Made by a program: the position numbers and the translations under genes. Under the pieces are notes generated by a model. That model saw only the letters and a program-made list of their open reading frames with translations, ran no database searches and was not told the DNA's origin. A stretch of 64,000 nucleotides of DNA from Betaproteobacteria bacterium (lineage in GTDB: Bacteria > Pseudomonadota > Gammaproteobacteria > Burkholderiales > Casimicrobiaceae). The stretch covers positions 1-64,000 of the forward strand of contig WRFN01000008.1 of assembly GCA_009778785.1 (NCBI GenBank). Reading direction: 5' to 3'. This document shows positions 16,144 to 24,575 of this stretch, piece by piece. Numbering within the stretch: position 1 is the first letter of the stretch; each line of letters opens with the position of its first letter.

Positions 16144-18312
16144 ATGTTCGTTTTGCGCTCAGTTCCCCTTCAGAGGAGCCAGCGGGTTGTCGGATTGACA
16201 GCGCTGCTTGTCGGTTCGCTCCTTGCCGCCTCATCGGCTTTCGCTCAGGTACCCTCGTCCGCAAACCCCACCCCGGTGTGGACGGAGGATTTCTCCAGCG
16301 GCACAGCGGCGCCGCTTCCGTTAACCACGTATCTGTCCCCGGCTTATACCGCCGATGCCGACTGGCTGCCGGGTTATAACGCCTGTAACGGGTGGATTCT
16401 GAACAGCAATAACGCCACAGCGCCTTCCAGCGATAGCGGCTGTGCCGGCACCGGCGGGCAGATCGTCTTAAACGGAAAAGCAACGGCCGGACTCGCCAAC
16501 ACTCGTGGCGTGTGGCTCTATCTTCGAAGGATGGCGTATCAACTTGGTGTCGCGCAAGGTGATCCAGCACCTGCCAGCAATAACGTGCTCGCCTCCATGA
16601 CGAACGGCAATAAACCTCAGAATGCGAGCATCCAATTTGCAACAAACTCGCCGCAATATCCCGCTACCGTCACCCCTGGTCATTTTTACATCGGCTCGGC
16701 TTGGTTTGCTCAAGTGCATTGCAGAGCAGAGGATTCGAGTTGGTACAATTCAAGCGAGGCCTTTACCCTGCTGATACAAGGCGGCACATCCAATACACTC
16801 GCCAGCGGCTTCACCCCCTGTCTCGCGTCGATGGGAAATACCATCCCTGATGGTAACGGCGCGAATCAAATCGGCAACCTTCATGTGGGTCAAATGCTGA
16901 CGCCCGGTTGGCTGGCGCCCAGCGGAGTCACTGCGGTCGGCGTTCAAATCTCGAACGCAACACCAAACTATCCCGGCAACGACGTGGCACTCGATACGCC
17001 GCAAGTTCTGGATGCAACGCCGCAACTTTACAAATCGTTCAACCCCGATCCTGCGAGCAGTTCCGATTACACCGTTGCTACGGGTGGGCAAACCGTCAGG
17101 CTGACGTTCATCATCGTGAACACGACGGATTATCAGGAGAAAAGGGGCTGGTCGTTTACTGACACGCTAACAGGTGGAATAACCGCAGCTTCGCCTTTAA
17201 ACGCGTCAACGACTTGCGCCGCTGCGACCGTGACTTCACCGGCGCCCAATACAATCGTGGTGACGAACGGAGATCTGCAAGCGGGAACAGCGAACAATGG
17301 AACGTGCTCGGTGAGCGTGGATGTGGTGGCGCCGGTTGCGATGGGGACTTACACGAATGGCCCGTCGAACATTACTGACATCGTTGGCTTGCTTCCCCCC
17401 GAAACAGCAACCTTGAATGTGGCGGATTTGATCCTGGAAAAGACGGCAACAATCGTTGATGTCAACGGTAATTCTGTTCCCGAAGTCTTGCAGGCCGGGG
17501 ATGTCATTACCTACACGTTCACCGTGACAAACCCGACGAGCGCCTCCATTTTCGGTTTGACGCTCCGCGAAATTTCTTTTAACGGTGATCCTCTCAACAT
17601 TGGGAAAATAGATTTTAGCGATCCCCTTACCGGCTGTAATAACGCATTCAAGCCAGGACCATCAGGAACAGGAACGGAAATACCAGCAGGCGGCTCGGTT
17701 TCTTGTACGGGCACCTATACCGTGCTATCGTCCGATATGGATATCTCGGCGCCCGCCGCGATTACTAATGCGGCAGCCGTCGATTCAACAGTCCCGTCGG
17801 GCACCTCGCCTCAAAGCTCGACGACGGTACAGGTGGACAAACCGGCGCTGACGGTTACCAAAACGGCCAGCACCACTCAGTTGGTGGCGGGTGATGACGT
17901 GACCTTCTATTTTCTGATACAAAACACCGGCAATGTGAACTTGAGCGATGTGAGCATTGACGACACCTTGTTTACCGGTAGCGGCGCCCTGTCGTCCGTT
18001 ACCTGCCCAGCAACAACTCTGGCCATGGGCGCCAGCATGACGTGCTCGGCGGATTATACGGTGACGGCGGCGGATGTGTCTGCCGGAACGATCTCCAACA
18101 CGGCGGACGCGCGCGGTACTGTTATGGGCTCGCTTGGCGGTGGCGCACTAACTGCTTTGGAAACGATCGTTTCGACACAAAGCACCGTCCTCCTCCGCGT
18201 TCCTTCCGCCACCTCCACGGTTCCGACGCTGGACACGCGCATGTTGGCGCTGCTGGCGTTGCTGTTGGGCGGGTTGGCCGTCTGGTCGGCGCGGCGCAGG
18301 GTGTGGGAATAA
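16144..18312 (+). CDS. Secreted DUF11-type protein with IPTL-CTERM sorting tail (copy 2)
   Basis: The 722-residue protein is colinear with copy 1: signal peptide ending SAFAQ, WLPGYNACNGWILNS, YLRRMAYQLGVAQG, HFYIGSAWFAQVHC, GQMLTPGWLAPS, then DUF11-type repeats (ITYTFTVTNPTSAS; DDVTFYFLIQNTGNVNL). It ends VPTLDTRMLALL plus a hydrophobic segment and ARRR, an IPTL-CTERM tail. The frame is open further upstream, but ATG 16144 matches the copy 1 N-terminus and has CAGGAG about 11 bases before it. Divergence is strongest in the linker regions, which suggests an old tandem duplication. It is followed by a terminator and two tRNA-Lys genes on the other strand. Confidence 0.85.
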   Translation: MFVLRSVPLQRSQRVVGLTALLVGSLLAASSAFAQVPSSANPTPVWTEDFSSGTAAPLPLTTYLSPAYTADADWLPGYNACNGWILNSNNATAPSSDSGCAGTGGQIVLNGKATAGLANTRGVWLYLRRMAYQLGVAQGDPAPASNNVLASMTNGNKPQNASIQFATNSPQYPATVTPGHFYIGSAWFAQVHCRAEDSSWYNSSEAFTLLIQGGTSNTLASGFTPCLASMGNTIPDGNGANQIGNLHVGQMLTPGWLAPSGVTAVGVQISNATPNYPGNDVALDTPQVLDATPQLYKSFNPDPASSSDYTVATGGQTVRLTFIIVNTTDYQEKRGWSFTDTLTGGITAASPLNASTTCAAATVTSPAPNTIVVTNGDLQAGTANNGTCSVSVDVVAPVAMGTYTNGPSNITDIVGLLPPETATLNVADLILEKTATIVDVNGNSVPEVLQAGDVITYTFTVTNPTSASIFGLTLREISFNGDPLNIGKIDFSDPLTGCNNAFKPGPSGTGTEIPAGGSVSCTGTYTVLSSDMDISAPAAITNAAAVDSTVPSGTSPQSSTTVQVDKPALTVTKTASTTQLVAGDDVTFYFLIQNTGNVNLSDVSIDDTLFTGSGALSSVTCPATTLAMGASMTCSADYTVTAADVSAGTISNTADARGTVMGSLGGGALTALETIVSTQSTVLLRVPSATSTVPTLDTRMLALLALLLGGLAVWSARRRVWE

Positions 18313-18354
18313 ACCTTGTGAACGCGCGTTGATGTAGAAACCAACGCAAGAAAG

Positions 18355-18387
18355 AAAAAGGGCTGCGGAAACGCAGCCCTTTTTTTG
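18355..18387 (+). terminator. Intrinsic terminator after copy 2
   Basis: AAAGGGCTGCG and CGCAGCCCTTT form a stem around GAAA, followed by a run of T. It is related in sequence to the terminator after copy 1, consistent with duplication of the whole unit. Confidence 0.9.
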
Positions 18388-18408
18388 CAACTTTACTACT
18401 AAATCGTG

Positions 18409-18484
18409 TGGTAGGCCGTATAGGGATCGAACCTATGACCAACGGATTAAGAGTCCGCTGCTCTACCAGCTGAGCTAACGACCC
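18409..18484 (-). tRNA. tRNA-Lys(CTT)
   Basis: The minus strand reads GGGTCGTTAGCTCAGCTGG and folds as a 76-base tRNA: anticodon stem GCGGA/TCCGT with loop CTCTTAA (anticodon CTT), T arm ATAGG-TTCGATC-CCTAT, and an encoded CCA end. The 1-72 pair is G-U. This is the CTT isoacceptor; the TTT gene follows about 156 bases away. Confidence 0.95.
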
Positions 18485-18543
18485 ACAACCGGCGCGCCGG
18501 TATTCTTATTTTATCGCATTCCGAGATACGCTGATGAATCCCA

Positions 18544-18610
18544 TTCGCCCTGAGCGCGTTGAAAGGCAAAAGGCGATCACCGGGGCTTCGACAAGCTCCG
18601 CCCGAACAGT
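18544..18610. repeat. Dispersed TTCGACA...GCTC repeat pair (degenerate)
   Basis: ATTCGCCCTGAGCGCGTTG and GGCTTCGACAAGCTCCGCCC face each other as an imperfect inverted repeat between the two tRNA genes. The same element occurs at 23502, 33854, 62271 and 63312. Confidence 0.6.
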
Positions 18611-18640
18611 TGGGAAGGATTCAGCGTTTCCCTGAAAATC

Positions 18641-18716
18641 TGGTAGGCCGTGCAGGAATCGAACCTGCGACCAACGGATTAAAAGTCCGCTGCTCTACCA
18701 GCTGAGCTAACGACCC
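18641..18716 (-). tRNA. tRNA-Lys(TTT)
   Basis: The minus strand folds as a 76-base tRNA nearly identical to its neighbour: the anticodon loop is CTTTTAA (anticodon TTT), the T arm is GCAGG-TTCGATT-CCTGC, and CCA is encoded. T-stem differences from the CTT gene are compensated, as expected for two functional genes. Confidence 0.96.
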
Positions 18717-18780
18717 GAAAGACCGGCGATTATACGTCAAGGCGCGCAGTTGCGCCAGCGACATGACAACCTCCGCATCA

Positions 18781-19227
18781 TCAATGCACGTCATGCATCA
18801 GGAAAGGCGGCAGCAGGGTGAGGTCGATGCCTTCTTCGGCAAGCGCCTCGACATCTTCCGCCGAAGCTTGCCCGCGAATGGGGCGCGCCGGAATTTCATG
18901 ATAGTGGATTTTACGCGCTTCTTCGGGGAACCGTTCGCCGACGTTTTCGGTGGATTGCACCATCTCGCGCAGCTTCAGCATGAAATCCGACGGGGTATGG
19001 GTGGAGACGTTTTGCATACCGCGTATGGAAACCGTTTCGGTGGCGGCATCGGAGACCGACTCGCGCGCCGTCCGCACTTTGGCGGAAGGACGCTTCTCAA
19101 CCTGCGAATCGTCGCATACCGGACAACGCACCTGACCGGCATCGCGCTGCGCGACAAAGGCGGCAGCAGAAGCGAACCAACCTTCGAAGGTGTGGTGATG
19201 GCTGCAAATGAGGTCGTAGATAATCAT
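18781..19227 (-). CDS. DUF1178 family protein
   Basis: The 148-residue protein begins MIIYDLICSHHHTFEGWFAS and has a Cys pair CPVCDDSQVEKRPSAKV, the DUF1178 pattern that looks like a small zinc-ribbon start. Family function is unknown. It follows mutY on the same strand (gap of about 94 bases) and may be the last gene of the tolB-pal-cpoB-mutY row. Confidence 0.9.
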   Translation of the reverse strand: MIIYDLICSHHHTFEGWFASAAAFVAQRDAGQVRCPVCDDSQVEKRPSAKVRTARESVSDAATETVSIRGMQNVSTHTPSDFMLKLREMVQSTENVGERFPEEARKIHYHEIPARPIRGQASAEDVEALAEEGIDLTLLPPFLMHDVH

Positions 19228-19321
19228 AAAAGCGCGAGCTGGCGCGTTTTCGCTTCGCCCGTTTGTTCATTGTCGCACGGATTGGCCGCTCACATCGCAA
19301 AACGACCGGATCGTGCGTCTC

Positions 19322-20380
19322 TCATGTTGCAGAAAAGAGAAGTCGGCGAACCGGCGTCGGCAACGCGCGCGCCCGAGCTTCGGGCGGCGAGAAGAAACGG
19401 GCGTCGCGGTCGGTGACATTGTCCAGACGACCGCGCACCGTCGCCAGAATCGGCGTGATGTGCAGGGTTCGGTGCGTCAATTTGTGGATCACCTCCGGCT
19501 GGGCGGTCTTGGCGATGAGCGTCAGCCCCCAGCGTTCACGGATCAGCGCGGCGAGGTTGTCGCTCTTGTCGCATTCGGGAAAACTCCACAGTCCCGACCA
19601 AATACCACGATTCGCGCGCTCTTCGAGCAATACGCGCCCGTTCCGGCGCAAGATCAGCAAGCAAAAATCACGACGCGTCGGCGCTTTTCCGGAACGCGGT
19701 GTCGGCAATTCGTGAACACGGTTTTGGTCGTAGGCAACGCAATCGCTGCGCAATGGGCACTGCCCGCATCGCGGTTTGCTGCGCGTGCAGATTTGCGCGC
19801 CAATATCCATCAGCCCTTGCGTGTAGGCTTCGAGATGTTGTCGCGGCAACAACTGTTCGGCGAGCGCCCACAGCGTTTTTTCAATCGCGGGCGCGCCTGT
19901 GAATCCTTCAATGCCGTGATGGCGCGCGAGAAGACGACGCACGTTGCCATCGAGAATCGCGGCGCGGTGACCGAACGCGAAAACGGTAATCGCCGCCGCC
20001 GTCGAGCGACCGATGCCGGGCAAGGTCATCAACGACTCTTGTGACTCGGGGAAAACGCCGCCGTAATCGTTGACGACGCTTTGCGCCGTCGCGTGCAAAT
20101 GGTGCGCGCGCCGGTAATAGCCCAAGCCCGACCAGTGTTCGAGCACTTGCGTCAGCGGCGCGGCAGCCAATGCTTGCACCGTCGGAAAACGTTGCACGAA
20201 ACGTGAGAAGTAACCGATCACCGTTGTCACCTGCGTTTGTTGCAGCATGATTTCGGAGAGCCATATCCGATAGGCGTCGCGGGTGTTCTGCCAAGGCAAA
20301 TGGTGACGACCTTGCTGGCGTTGCCAAGCAATCAAACGAGAGGAGAAAGTCTGCACAGGTATCAACCACAGGGGCGGCAT
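19322..20380 (-). CDS. mutY: A/G-specific adenine DNA glycosylase MutY
   Basis: MutY removes adenine mispaired with 8-oxoguanine. The 352-residue protein has the helix-hairpin-helix glycosylase domain (LPWQNTRDAYRIWLSEIMLQ with the catalytic Glu, LPGIGRSTAAAI and catalytic Asp in LDGNVRRLL), the iron-sulfur loop C-x6-C-x2-C-x5-C around residues 195-215, and a C-terminal NUDIX-like domain (GIWSGLWSFPE). The called ATG (20380) lies inside a dispersed GC-rich hairpin repeat and codes MPPLWL; an in-frame GTG at 20356 fits the family N-terminus about as well. It lies 42 bases after cpoB. Confidence 0.93.
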   Translation of the reverse strand: MPPLWLIPVQTFSSRLIAWQRQQGRHHLPWQNTRDAYRIWLSEIMLQQTQVTTVIGYFSRFVQRFPTVQALAAAPLTQVLEHWSGLGYYRRAHHLHATAQSVVNDYGGVFPESQESLMTLPGIGRSTAAAITVFAFGHRAAILDGNVRRLLARHHGIEGFTGAPAIEKTLWALAEQLLPRQHLEAYTQGLMDIGAQICTRSKPRCGQCPLRSDCVAYDQNRVHELPTPRSGKAPTRRDFCLLILRRNGRVLLEERANRGIWSGLWSFPECDKSDNLAALIRERWGLTLIAKTAQPEVIHKLTHRTLHITPILATVRGRLDNVTDRDARFFSPPEARARALPTPVRRLLFSAT

Positions 20381-20391
20381 TCCGCCGCCCG
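20371..20391. repeat. GGCGGC hairpin repeat covering the mutY start
   Basis: GGGCGGC (20372-20378) and GCCGCCC (20384-20390) flank ATTCC. The element resembles GGCGGCAGAATGCCGCCCC copies at 41953 and 42447, and the mutY ATG (bases 20378-20380) is part of it. Confidence 0.55.
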
Positions 20392-20422
20392 CCAGGAGCC
20401 AACTTTTATTCTCTGATCCCTG

Positions 20423-21262
20423 CTACCGCAACCGTTGTCGCGCTTTGACCGCCGCGTCCGAATTCGGGTAACGGGTGACGATGTCTTGCAAGGTTTTGCG
20501 CGCGTTTGCTTTGTCGCCCAGTTCGGCTTGCGCCGACGCGAGGTTCAGCATGGCGTCCGGCGCTTTCGGGCTGTCCGGATATTTTTGCAGCAATTGCGTT
20601 TGCGCGGCGATGGTCGCCTTGTAATCGCGCTGCGCGAAGCGGGCGTTGCCGATCCAGTATTGCGCCGACGACACCAACGGGCTTTGCGGATACGTTGTCG
20701 TGAACGTCGTGAACGCATCCGCCGCTCCGGCGTAATCGCCGCGCTTGAATTGCTCCATCGCCGCATCGTACACTTTTTGTTCAGCACCTTCATCGCGCGC
20801 TGCCGGTTGCGCTGTGGTTTGTCCACCCGCTGGAACGGTGGCCTCGGACGCGCCGCCGCTAGAACTCAACGGCGCGCCGCCGCTGTTTTCCAGACGCGCC
20901 AGACGGCTGTCGAGATCGGTGTAAAGATCGCGCTGCCGCCGCTTCGCTTCGTTCAGTTCGTACGTCAACACTTCGATCTGCCCGCGCAGTTGCGCCACTT
21001 CGCTGCGAATGGCGTCAAGCTGCGTGGACAATTCCAGAACCGCCTGCGAGCTTTTTTGCTGCTCCAGCACCGTCAGGCGGTCGTTCATTTGCGTTTCGAG
21101 CTGCGTCAGGCGCGTGTTGGTCTGCTCGATGCGCTTGCGCGCTTCGTCGTCGTCGAACAACGCCTGAGCGCCGGACGACCACAACGCCAGCGACGACGCC
21201 GACAGCGCCGCAAACAGCAGCGGCAACACAGCGCGGGAAGAAGGAAGACGAATCATGGCCAT
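20423..21262 (-). CDS. cpoB: Tol-Pal system protein CpoB (YbgF)
   Basis: CpoB is a periplasmic protein that links Tol-Pal-driven outer-membrane constriction to peptidoglycan synthesis. The 279-residue protein has a signal peptide (ending GAQA), a coiled-coil trimerisation region with heptads (about residues 30-110: RIEQTNTRLTQLETQMNDR), a Ser/Gly linker and C-terminal TPR repeats (about 160-279: YDAAMEQFKRGDYAGAADAF; SAQYWIGNARFAQRDY; APDAMLNLASAQAELGD). ATG 21262 is preferred because the codon at 21280 is TTG; ATG 21256 is a further option. It is adjacent to pal and tolB, the standard order. Confidence 0.93.
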   Translation of the reverse strand: MAMIRLPSSRAVLPLLFAALSASSLALWSSGAQALFDDDEARKRIEQTNTRLTQLETQMNDRLTVLEQQKSSQAVLELSTQLDAIRSEVAQLRGQIEVLTYELNEAKRRQRDLYTDLDSRLARLENSGGAPLSSSGGASEATVPAGGQTTAQPAARDEGAEQKVYDAAMEQFKRGDYAGAADAFTTFTTTYPQSPLVSSAQYWIGNARFAQRDYKATIAAQTQLLQKYPDSPKAPDAMLNLASAQAELGDKANARKTLQDIVTRYPNSDAAVKARQRLR

Positions 21263-21289
21263 GTTCCGAGAAACCTTCAACGAAGGCGT

Positions 21290-21841
21290 TTATTCTCCGG
21301 CGTAAATGATGTCAACGCGGCGGTTTTCTGCCCACGCGGCTTCATCGTGGCCGGGGTTGCGCGGATTTTCCTTGCCAAAACTGACAGATTCGATCTGCGC
21401 TTCGTTCGCGCCCAACAGCAACATCATCCGCTTGACAGCATCGGCGCGGCGTTGACCGAGCGCGATGTTGTACTCGTGCGTGCCGCGTTCGTCGGTGTGC
21501 CCTTGCAGCGTCATTCTGGCGCCGGGATGGCTGACCAGATAGCGAGCGTGCGCTTCGACGAGCGCCCGATACTGATCTTCGACGACATAGCTGTCGAACG
21601 CGAAGAAAACACCGCGCCGCGACAGAATGTTGCCCGGGTCTTTCAATTCGTTGCCGCCTTTGTTGGCGACATCGGCGCCGGAAACGTTCCCACCATTGGC
21701 GCCGCTGGTGTCTGCGCCGCCAGTGTTGGACGTGACTGTGCGCTCGTCAACCGGCGCGCCTTCGTCTGAGGGTGTTGAAGAGCAGGCCGCCACGAGCAAG
21801 GCAGCGAAAACGAGGAAACCGAATTTCAACAAGCGAGACAT
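21290..21841 (-). CDS. pal: Peptidoglycan-associated lipoprotein Pal
   Basis: Pal is an outer-membrane lipoprotein that binds peptidoglycan and TolB. The 183-residue protein starts MSRLLKFGFLVFAALLVAAC with a lipobox Cys near residue 20, then a flexible Gly/Asn/Asp-rich stretch and the OmpA-like domain (VFFAFDSYVV, LQGHTDERGTHEYNIALGQRRADAV, WAENRRVDIIY). ATG 21841 has GGAGG just upstream and matches the family; the frame stays open for 12 more codons. It lies between tolB and cpoB. Confidence 0.95.
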   Translation of the reverse strand: MSRLLKFGFLVFAALLVAACSSTPSDEGAPVDERTVTSNTGGADTSGANGGNVSGADVANKGGNELKDPGNILSRRGVFFAFDSYVVEDQYRALVEAHARYLVSHPGARMTLQGHTDERGTHEYNIALGQRRADAVKRMMLLLGANEAQIESVSFGKENPRNPGHDEAAWAENRRVDIIYAGE

Positions 21842-21884
21842 AAAACCTCCATAAAAAAACGTGAAGCGAAAAACCATGAAAAAA

Positions 21885-23204
21885 TCAAAGCAGCGGACCC
21901 CACGACGGCTCGCGCACTTGCTGCGCCAGCGCGCCGATGCGCTGACGAATGGTGCCGTCGATCGACACGGCCGCCAGAATATTGCGCCCGCCGCTCTGGC
22001 CGGCGTACAGCACGTAGCGACCGTTGGGCGCGATGGCCGGACTTTCGTCCATCGGCCCCGGCGTCAGCGCCAACACTTGCCGCGTCTGAAAATCCATCGT
22101 CGCAATCTGCATGCGGCCTTCGTCCCGACGCACGAACACCATGCCTTTTCCGCCCGGCAACGGTTGCGGCGAAACGTTGTAAGCGCCTTCCATCGTCACC
22201 CGTTCAACGCGACCGTCGCCAATCCACAAGCGGTAAATCTGCGGCGTGCCGCCGCGATCCGACGCGAACAACAACGATTGGCCGTCCGGCATGAACGCCG
22301 CTTCGGTGTCAATGCCCGGCGAGCTCATCAATCGGCGCGCCTCACCGCCACCAGCGGCGGAAACCAGAAAGAGTTGCGAGCCGCCATCGCGCGATAAGGT
22401 CACCGCGAGCTGCTTGCCATCGGGTGACCAGGCCGGCGCGCTGTTGCTGCCGCGAAAGTTGGCGACCGCTTGCCGCTTGCCATCGAGCAGCGATTGCACA
22501 TAAACCACCGGCTTGCGGTTTTCAAACGAAACGTAAGCGATGCGGCTGCCGTCCGGCGAGAAGCGCGGCGAAATCAGCGGGTCTTTCGAGGAGACAATCG
22601 TTTGCGGGTTGTCGCCATCGGCGTCGGCAATCTGCAACTGGTGTTGCGAACCTTGTTGCGTAATGTAAGCGATGCGCGTCGAAAACACTCCCGGTTCGCC
22701 GGTGAGTTTCTCGTAAATCACATCGGCAATTTTGTGCGCGGTGGCGCGAAACTGCTGCTGCGTGACGGTGTAAACCATGTTGGCGAGCGTTTGCTGCTTC
22801 ACCGCATCGACCAGCGCGAAACGCACTTCGATTCTGCCGTCGTTCAATCGCCGCATGCCGCCGACGACAACGGCGTCGGCACCGCGCGTCCGAAAGAGGC
22901 TGATGTTGACTTCTTCCGCTGTCGCTGGACGCGGCGCGATATTGGCGCCGTCGATGGGACGAAAACGACCGGAGCGCGTCAAATCGCCGCTGACCACGCC
23001 CGAAATGCCCAGCGGAAAATCGGCTTCGCCGGCGAAGGGCACCACAGAAATCGGCATCGCCGCACTGCCGCCGCCGATGATCTCAATCGTCAACTGCGCC
23101 CGCGCGCCCGACGACATCAGCAACAACGCAGCGATGATGGCGACGCCGCTCAACCACCACGCGCGGCGAAAAAAATCACGATGTTTCCAAAAATGTTTCA
23201 CCAC
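21885..23204 (-). CDS. tolB: Tol-Pal system beta-propeller protein TolB
   Basis: TolB is the periplasmic propeller that connects TolA and Pal. The 439-residue protein has a signal peptide (ending GARAQ), the N-terminal domain (IEIIGGGSAAMPISVVPF, RSGRFRPID) and a six-bladed propeller with repeated blades such as LISPRFSPDGSRIAYVSFE, SAPAWSPDGKQLAVTLSRDG, TEAAFMPDGQSLLFASDRGG and SPAIAPNGRYVLYAGQS. Length and motifs fit. Unlike the usual order, tolQRA is not upstream; the next gene upstream is rlpA, separated by a 383-base spacer with a repeat. Confidence 0.96.
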   Translation of the reverse strand: MVKHFWKHRDFFRRAWWLSGVAIIAALLLMSSGARAQLTIEIIGGGSAAMPISVVPFAGEADFPLGISGVVSGDLTRSGRFRPIDGANIAPRPATAEEVNISLFRTRGADAVVVGGMRRLNDGRIEVRFALVDAVKQQTLANMVYTVTQQQFRATAHKIADVIYEKLTGEPGVFSTRIAYITQQGSQHQLQIADADGDNPQTIVSSKDPLISPRFSPDGSRIAYVSFENRKPVVYVQSLLDGKRQAVANFRGSNSAPAWSPDGKQLAVTLSRDGGSQLFLVSAAGGGEARRLMSSPGIDTEAAFMPDGQSLLFASDRGGTPQIYRLWIGDGRVERVTMEGAYNVSPQPLPGGKGMVFVRRDEGRMQIATMDFQTRQVLALTPGPMDESPAIAPNGRYVLYAGQSGGRNILAAVSIDGTIRQRIGALAQQVREPSWGPLL

Positions 23205-23587
23205 AAAACCTGACCGTGTTCTCTCAATACTTCACTCGCTTCGGTTTTCCCTATGTCGGCAGCGAGCGTTCCAACATGCGATTATAAAGGCAAAAACCGC
23301 AGTGATGATAGCGATTCTCTGCGGCGCGCGTCCCTTTTATTCGCAAGGAGCCGCGCGCCCGCAGGATTGTCGCCACATAACGACGGAATACTGGCAAAAA
23401 CCGGCCGGTAAACGCCCAATGTTGGACAACTCCGGCTTCGGACAAATCCCTCGCTGCGCCATTCGCGCAGAGCAAGGAACGCGCGGACTGACTCCGTTCA
23501 CCCCCGAGCCTGTCGAAGGGCGCGCCGCGTCTCTTCTTAGGCTTCGACAAGCTCAGCCCGAACGATTGAGATGGTCTCAACGCACCC
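23205..23587. other. Gene-free spacer between rlpA and tolB
   Basis: The region lies between two minus-strand units and must hold the tolB promoter. It contains an inverted pair of the dispersed TTCGACA repeat (23502-23565). No family-like frame, RNA or clear promoter is visible. Confidence 0.5.
23502..23565. repeat. Inverted pair of the dispersed CTGAGC/TTCGACA repeat
   Basis: CCCGAGCCTGTCGAAGGG and GGCTTCGACAAGCTCAGCCC face each other across 25 bases and can form a stem in the rlpA-tolB spacer. Confidence 0.7.
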
Positions 23588-24562
23588 CTAAGGGGCGGTC
23601 ACAAAAGTCGTCAGCCCTAACGCCTCGTTCAAATGTGCGGCCACTTGCTGCGCGTCGGCGCGCTGCGGGTACGGCCCGAGAAACACGCGGTACTTGCCGT
23701 CGTCACGCTGTTGAACGCGCGCTGTGTAGCGCGTCGCGTCGAGAGTGCCCTGAACGTGCGCCAGAAACGCCTCGGCATTGGCGGCATTGGCGAAAACGCC
23801 AAGCTGCACAATGATGACGCCGCCGACGGTTTGCAGCGCCGCGTCGGGCGGCGTTGCGGCAGTCGGCGTTGCGATAACCGGCGCGGGCGCGGTGGTCGCA
23901 GAGGCAGAAGGAGCCGCAGCAGCGGGCGCTGTCGTTACCGCTACCGGCGGCGTGGCGCTCGTCGGCGCCGACGCTTTCGCCGTCAAATCGGTCGCCCATC
24001 CGCCCGGCAACAGCGCTTCGACTTCAACTTCGCCGGTGCCATTGGCGGCAATCCCGATTCGATATGCCGCTGCGTAGGAAAGGTCGATGAGGCGGTCGTG
24101 CAAAAACGGGCCGCGATCATTGACGCGCACCACCACGCTCTTGCCGTTGGCGAGATTGGTGACCCGTGCATACGACGGCAGCGGCAAGGTCGGGTGTGCG
24201 GCGCTCATCGCAAACATGTCGTAATCTTCGCCGATCGAAGTTTTCTGGCCGTGGAATTTCCGCCCGTACCACGATGCCGTGCCGCGCGCCTTGTATGGCG
24301 CCAACGTCGTCGCCGGAACGTAGGTGCGCCCCAGCACGGTATAGGGACGATTGGCGAAGCGGTGCAAAGGCTCGGCTTTGGGAACGGCGTCGGGAATCGC
24401 GTCGAGGTTGACCGACGTGCTGCCCGGCCCGTCGTCCTGATAATAACTACTGCCGCCGCTGCGCTTCGGGCTGCTCGAACAGGCGGCGAGCAATGTCAAT
24501 ACCGCCAAGCAAAGCAACAAGGCGCGAAGGTGATTTATTCCTTGAAAACGTCGATTCATCAT
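23588..24562 (-). CDS. rlpA: Septal-ring lytic transglycosylase RlpA with SPOR domain
   Basis: RlpA cleaves denuded peptidoglycan at the septum. The 324-residue protein is a lipoprotein (LLAACSSSPKR) with the double-psi barrel domain at about residues 80-180 (GTASWYGRKFHGQKTSIGEDYD, RVTNLANGKSVVVRVNDRGPF with the conserved Asp, IDLSYAAA). An Ala/Thr/Pro-rich linker (190-240) and a C-terminal SPOR domain (about 245-324; VQLGVFANAANAEAFLA, KYRVFLGPYP) complete it. The SPOR domain recruits it to septal peptidoglycan. It follows rodA after 13 bases, so it is in the mre operon. Confidence 0.93.
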   Translation of the reverse strand: MMNRRFQGINHLRALLLCLAVLTLLAACSSSPKRSGGSSYYQDDGPGSTSVNLDAIPDAVPKAEPLHRFANRPYTVLGRTYVPATTLAPYKARGTASWYGRKFHGQKTSIGEDYDMFAMSAAHPTLPLPSYARVTNLANGKSVVVRVNDRGPFLHDRLIDLSYAAAYRIGIAANGTGEVEVEALLPGGWATDLTAKASAPTSATPPVAVTTAPAAAAPSASATTAPAPVIATPTAATPPDAALQTVGGVIIVQLGVFANAANAEAFLAHVQGTLDATRYTARVQQRDDGKYRVFLGPYPQRADAQQVAAHLNEALGLTTFVTAP

Positions 24563-24575
24563 GCCCGATCCCTCC

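Noticed and set aside
18409-18716. Genomic island inserted at the tRNA-Lys genes
   Set aside because: No integrase, no duplicated tRNA 3' end, and the flanking genes are ordinary.
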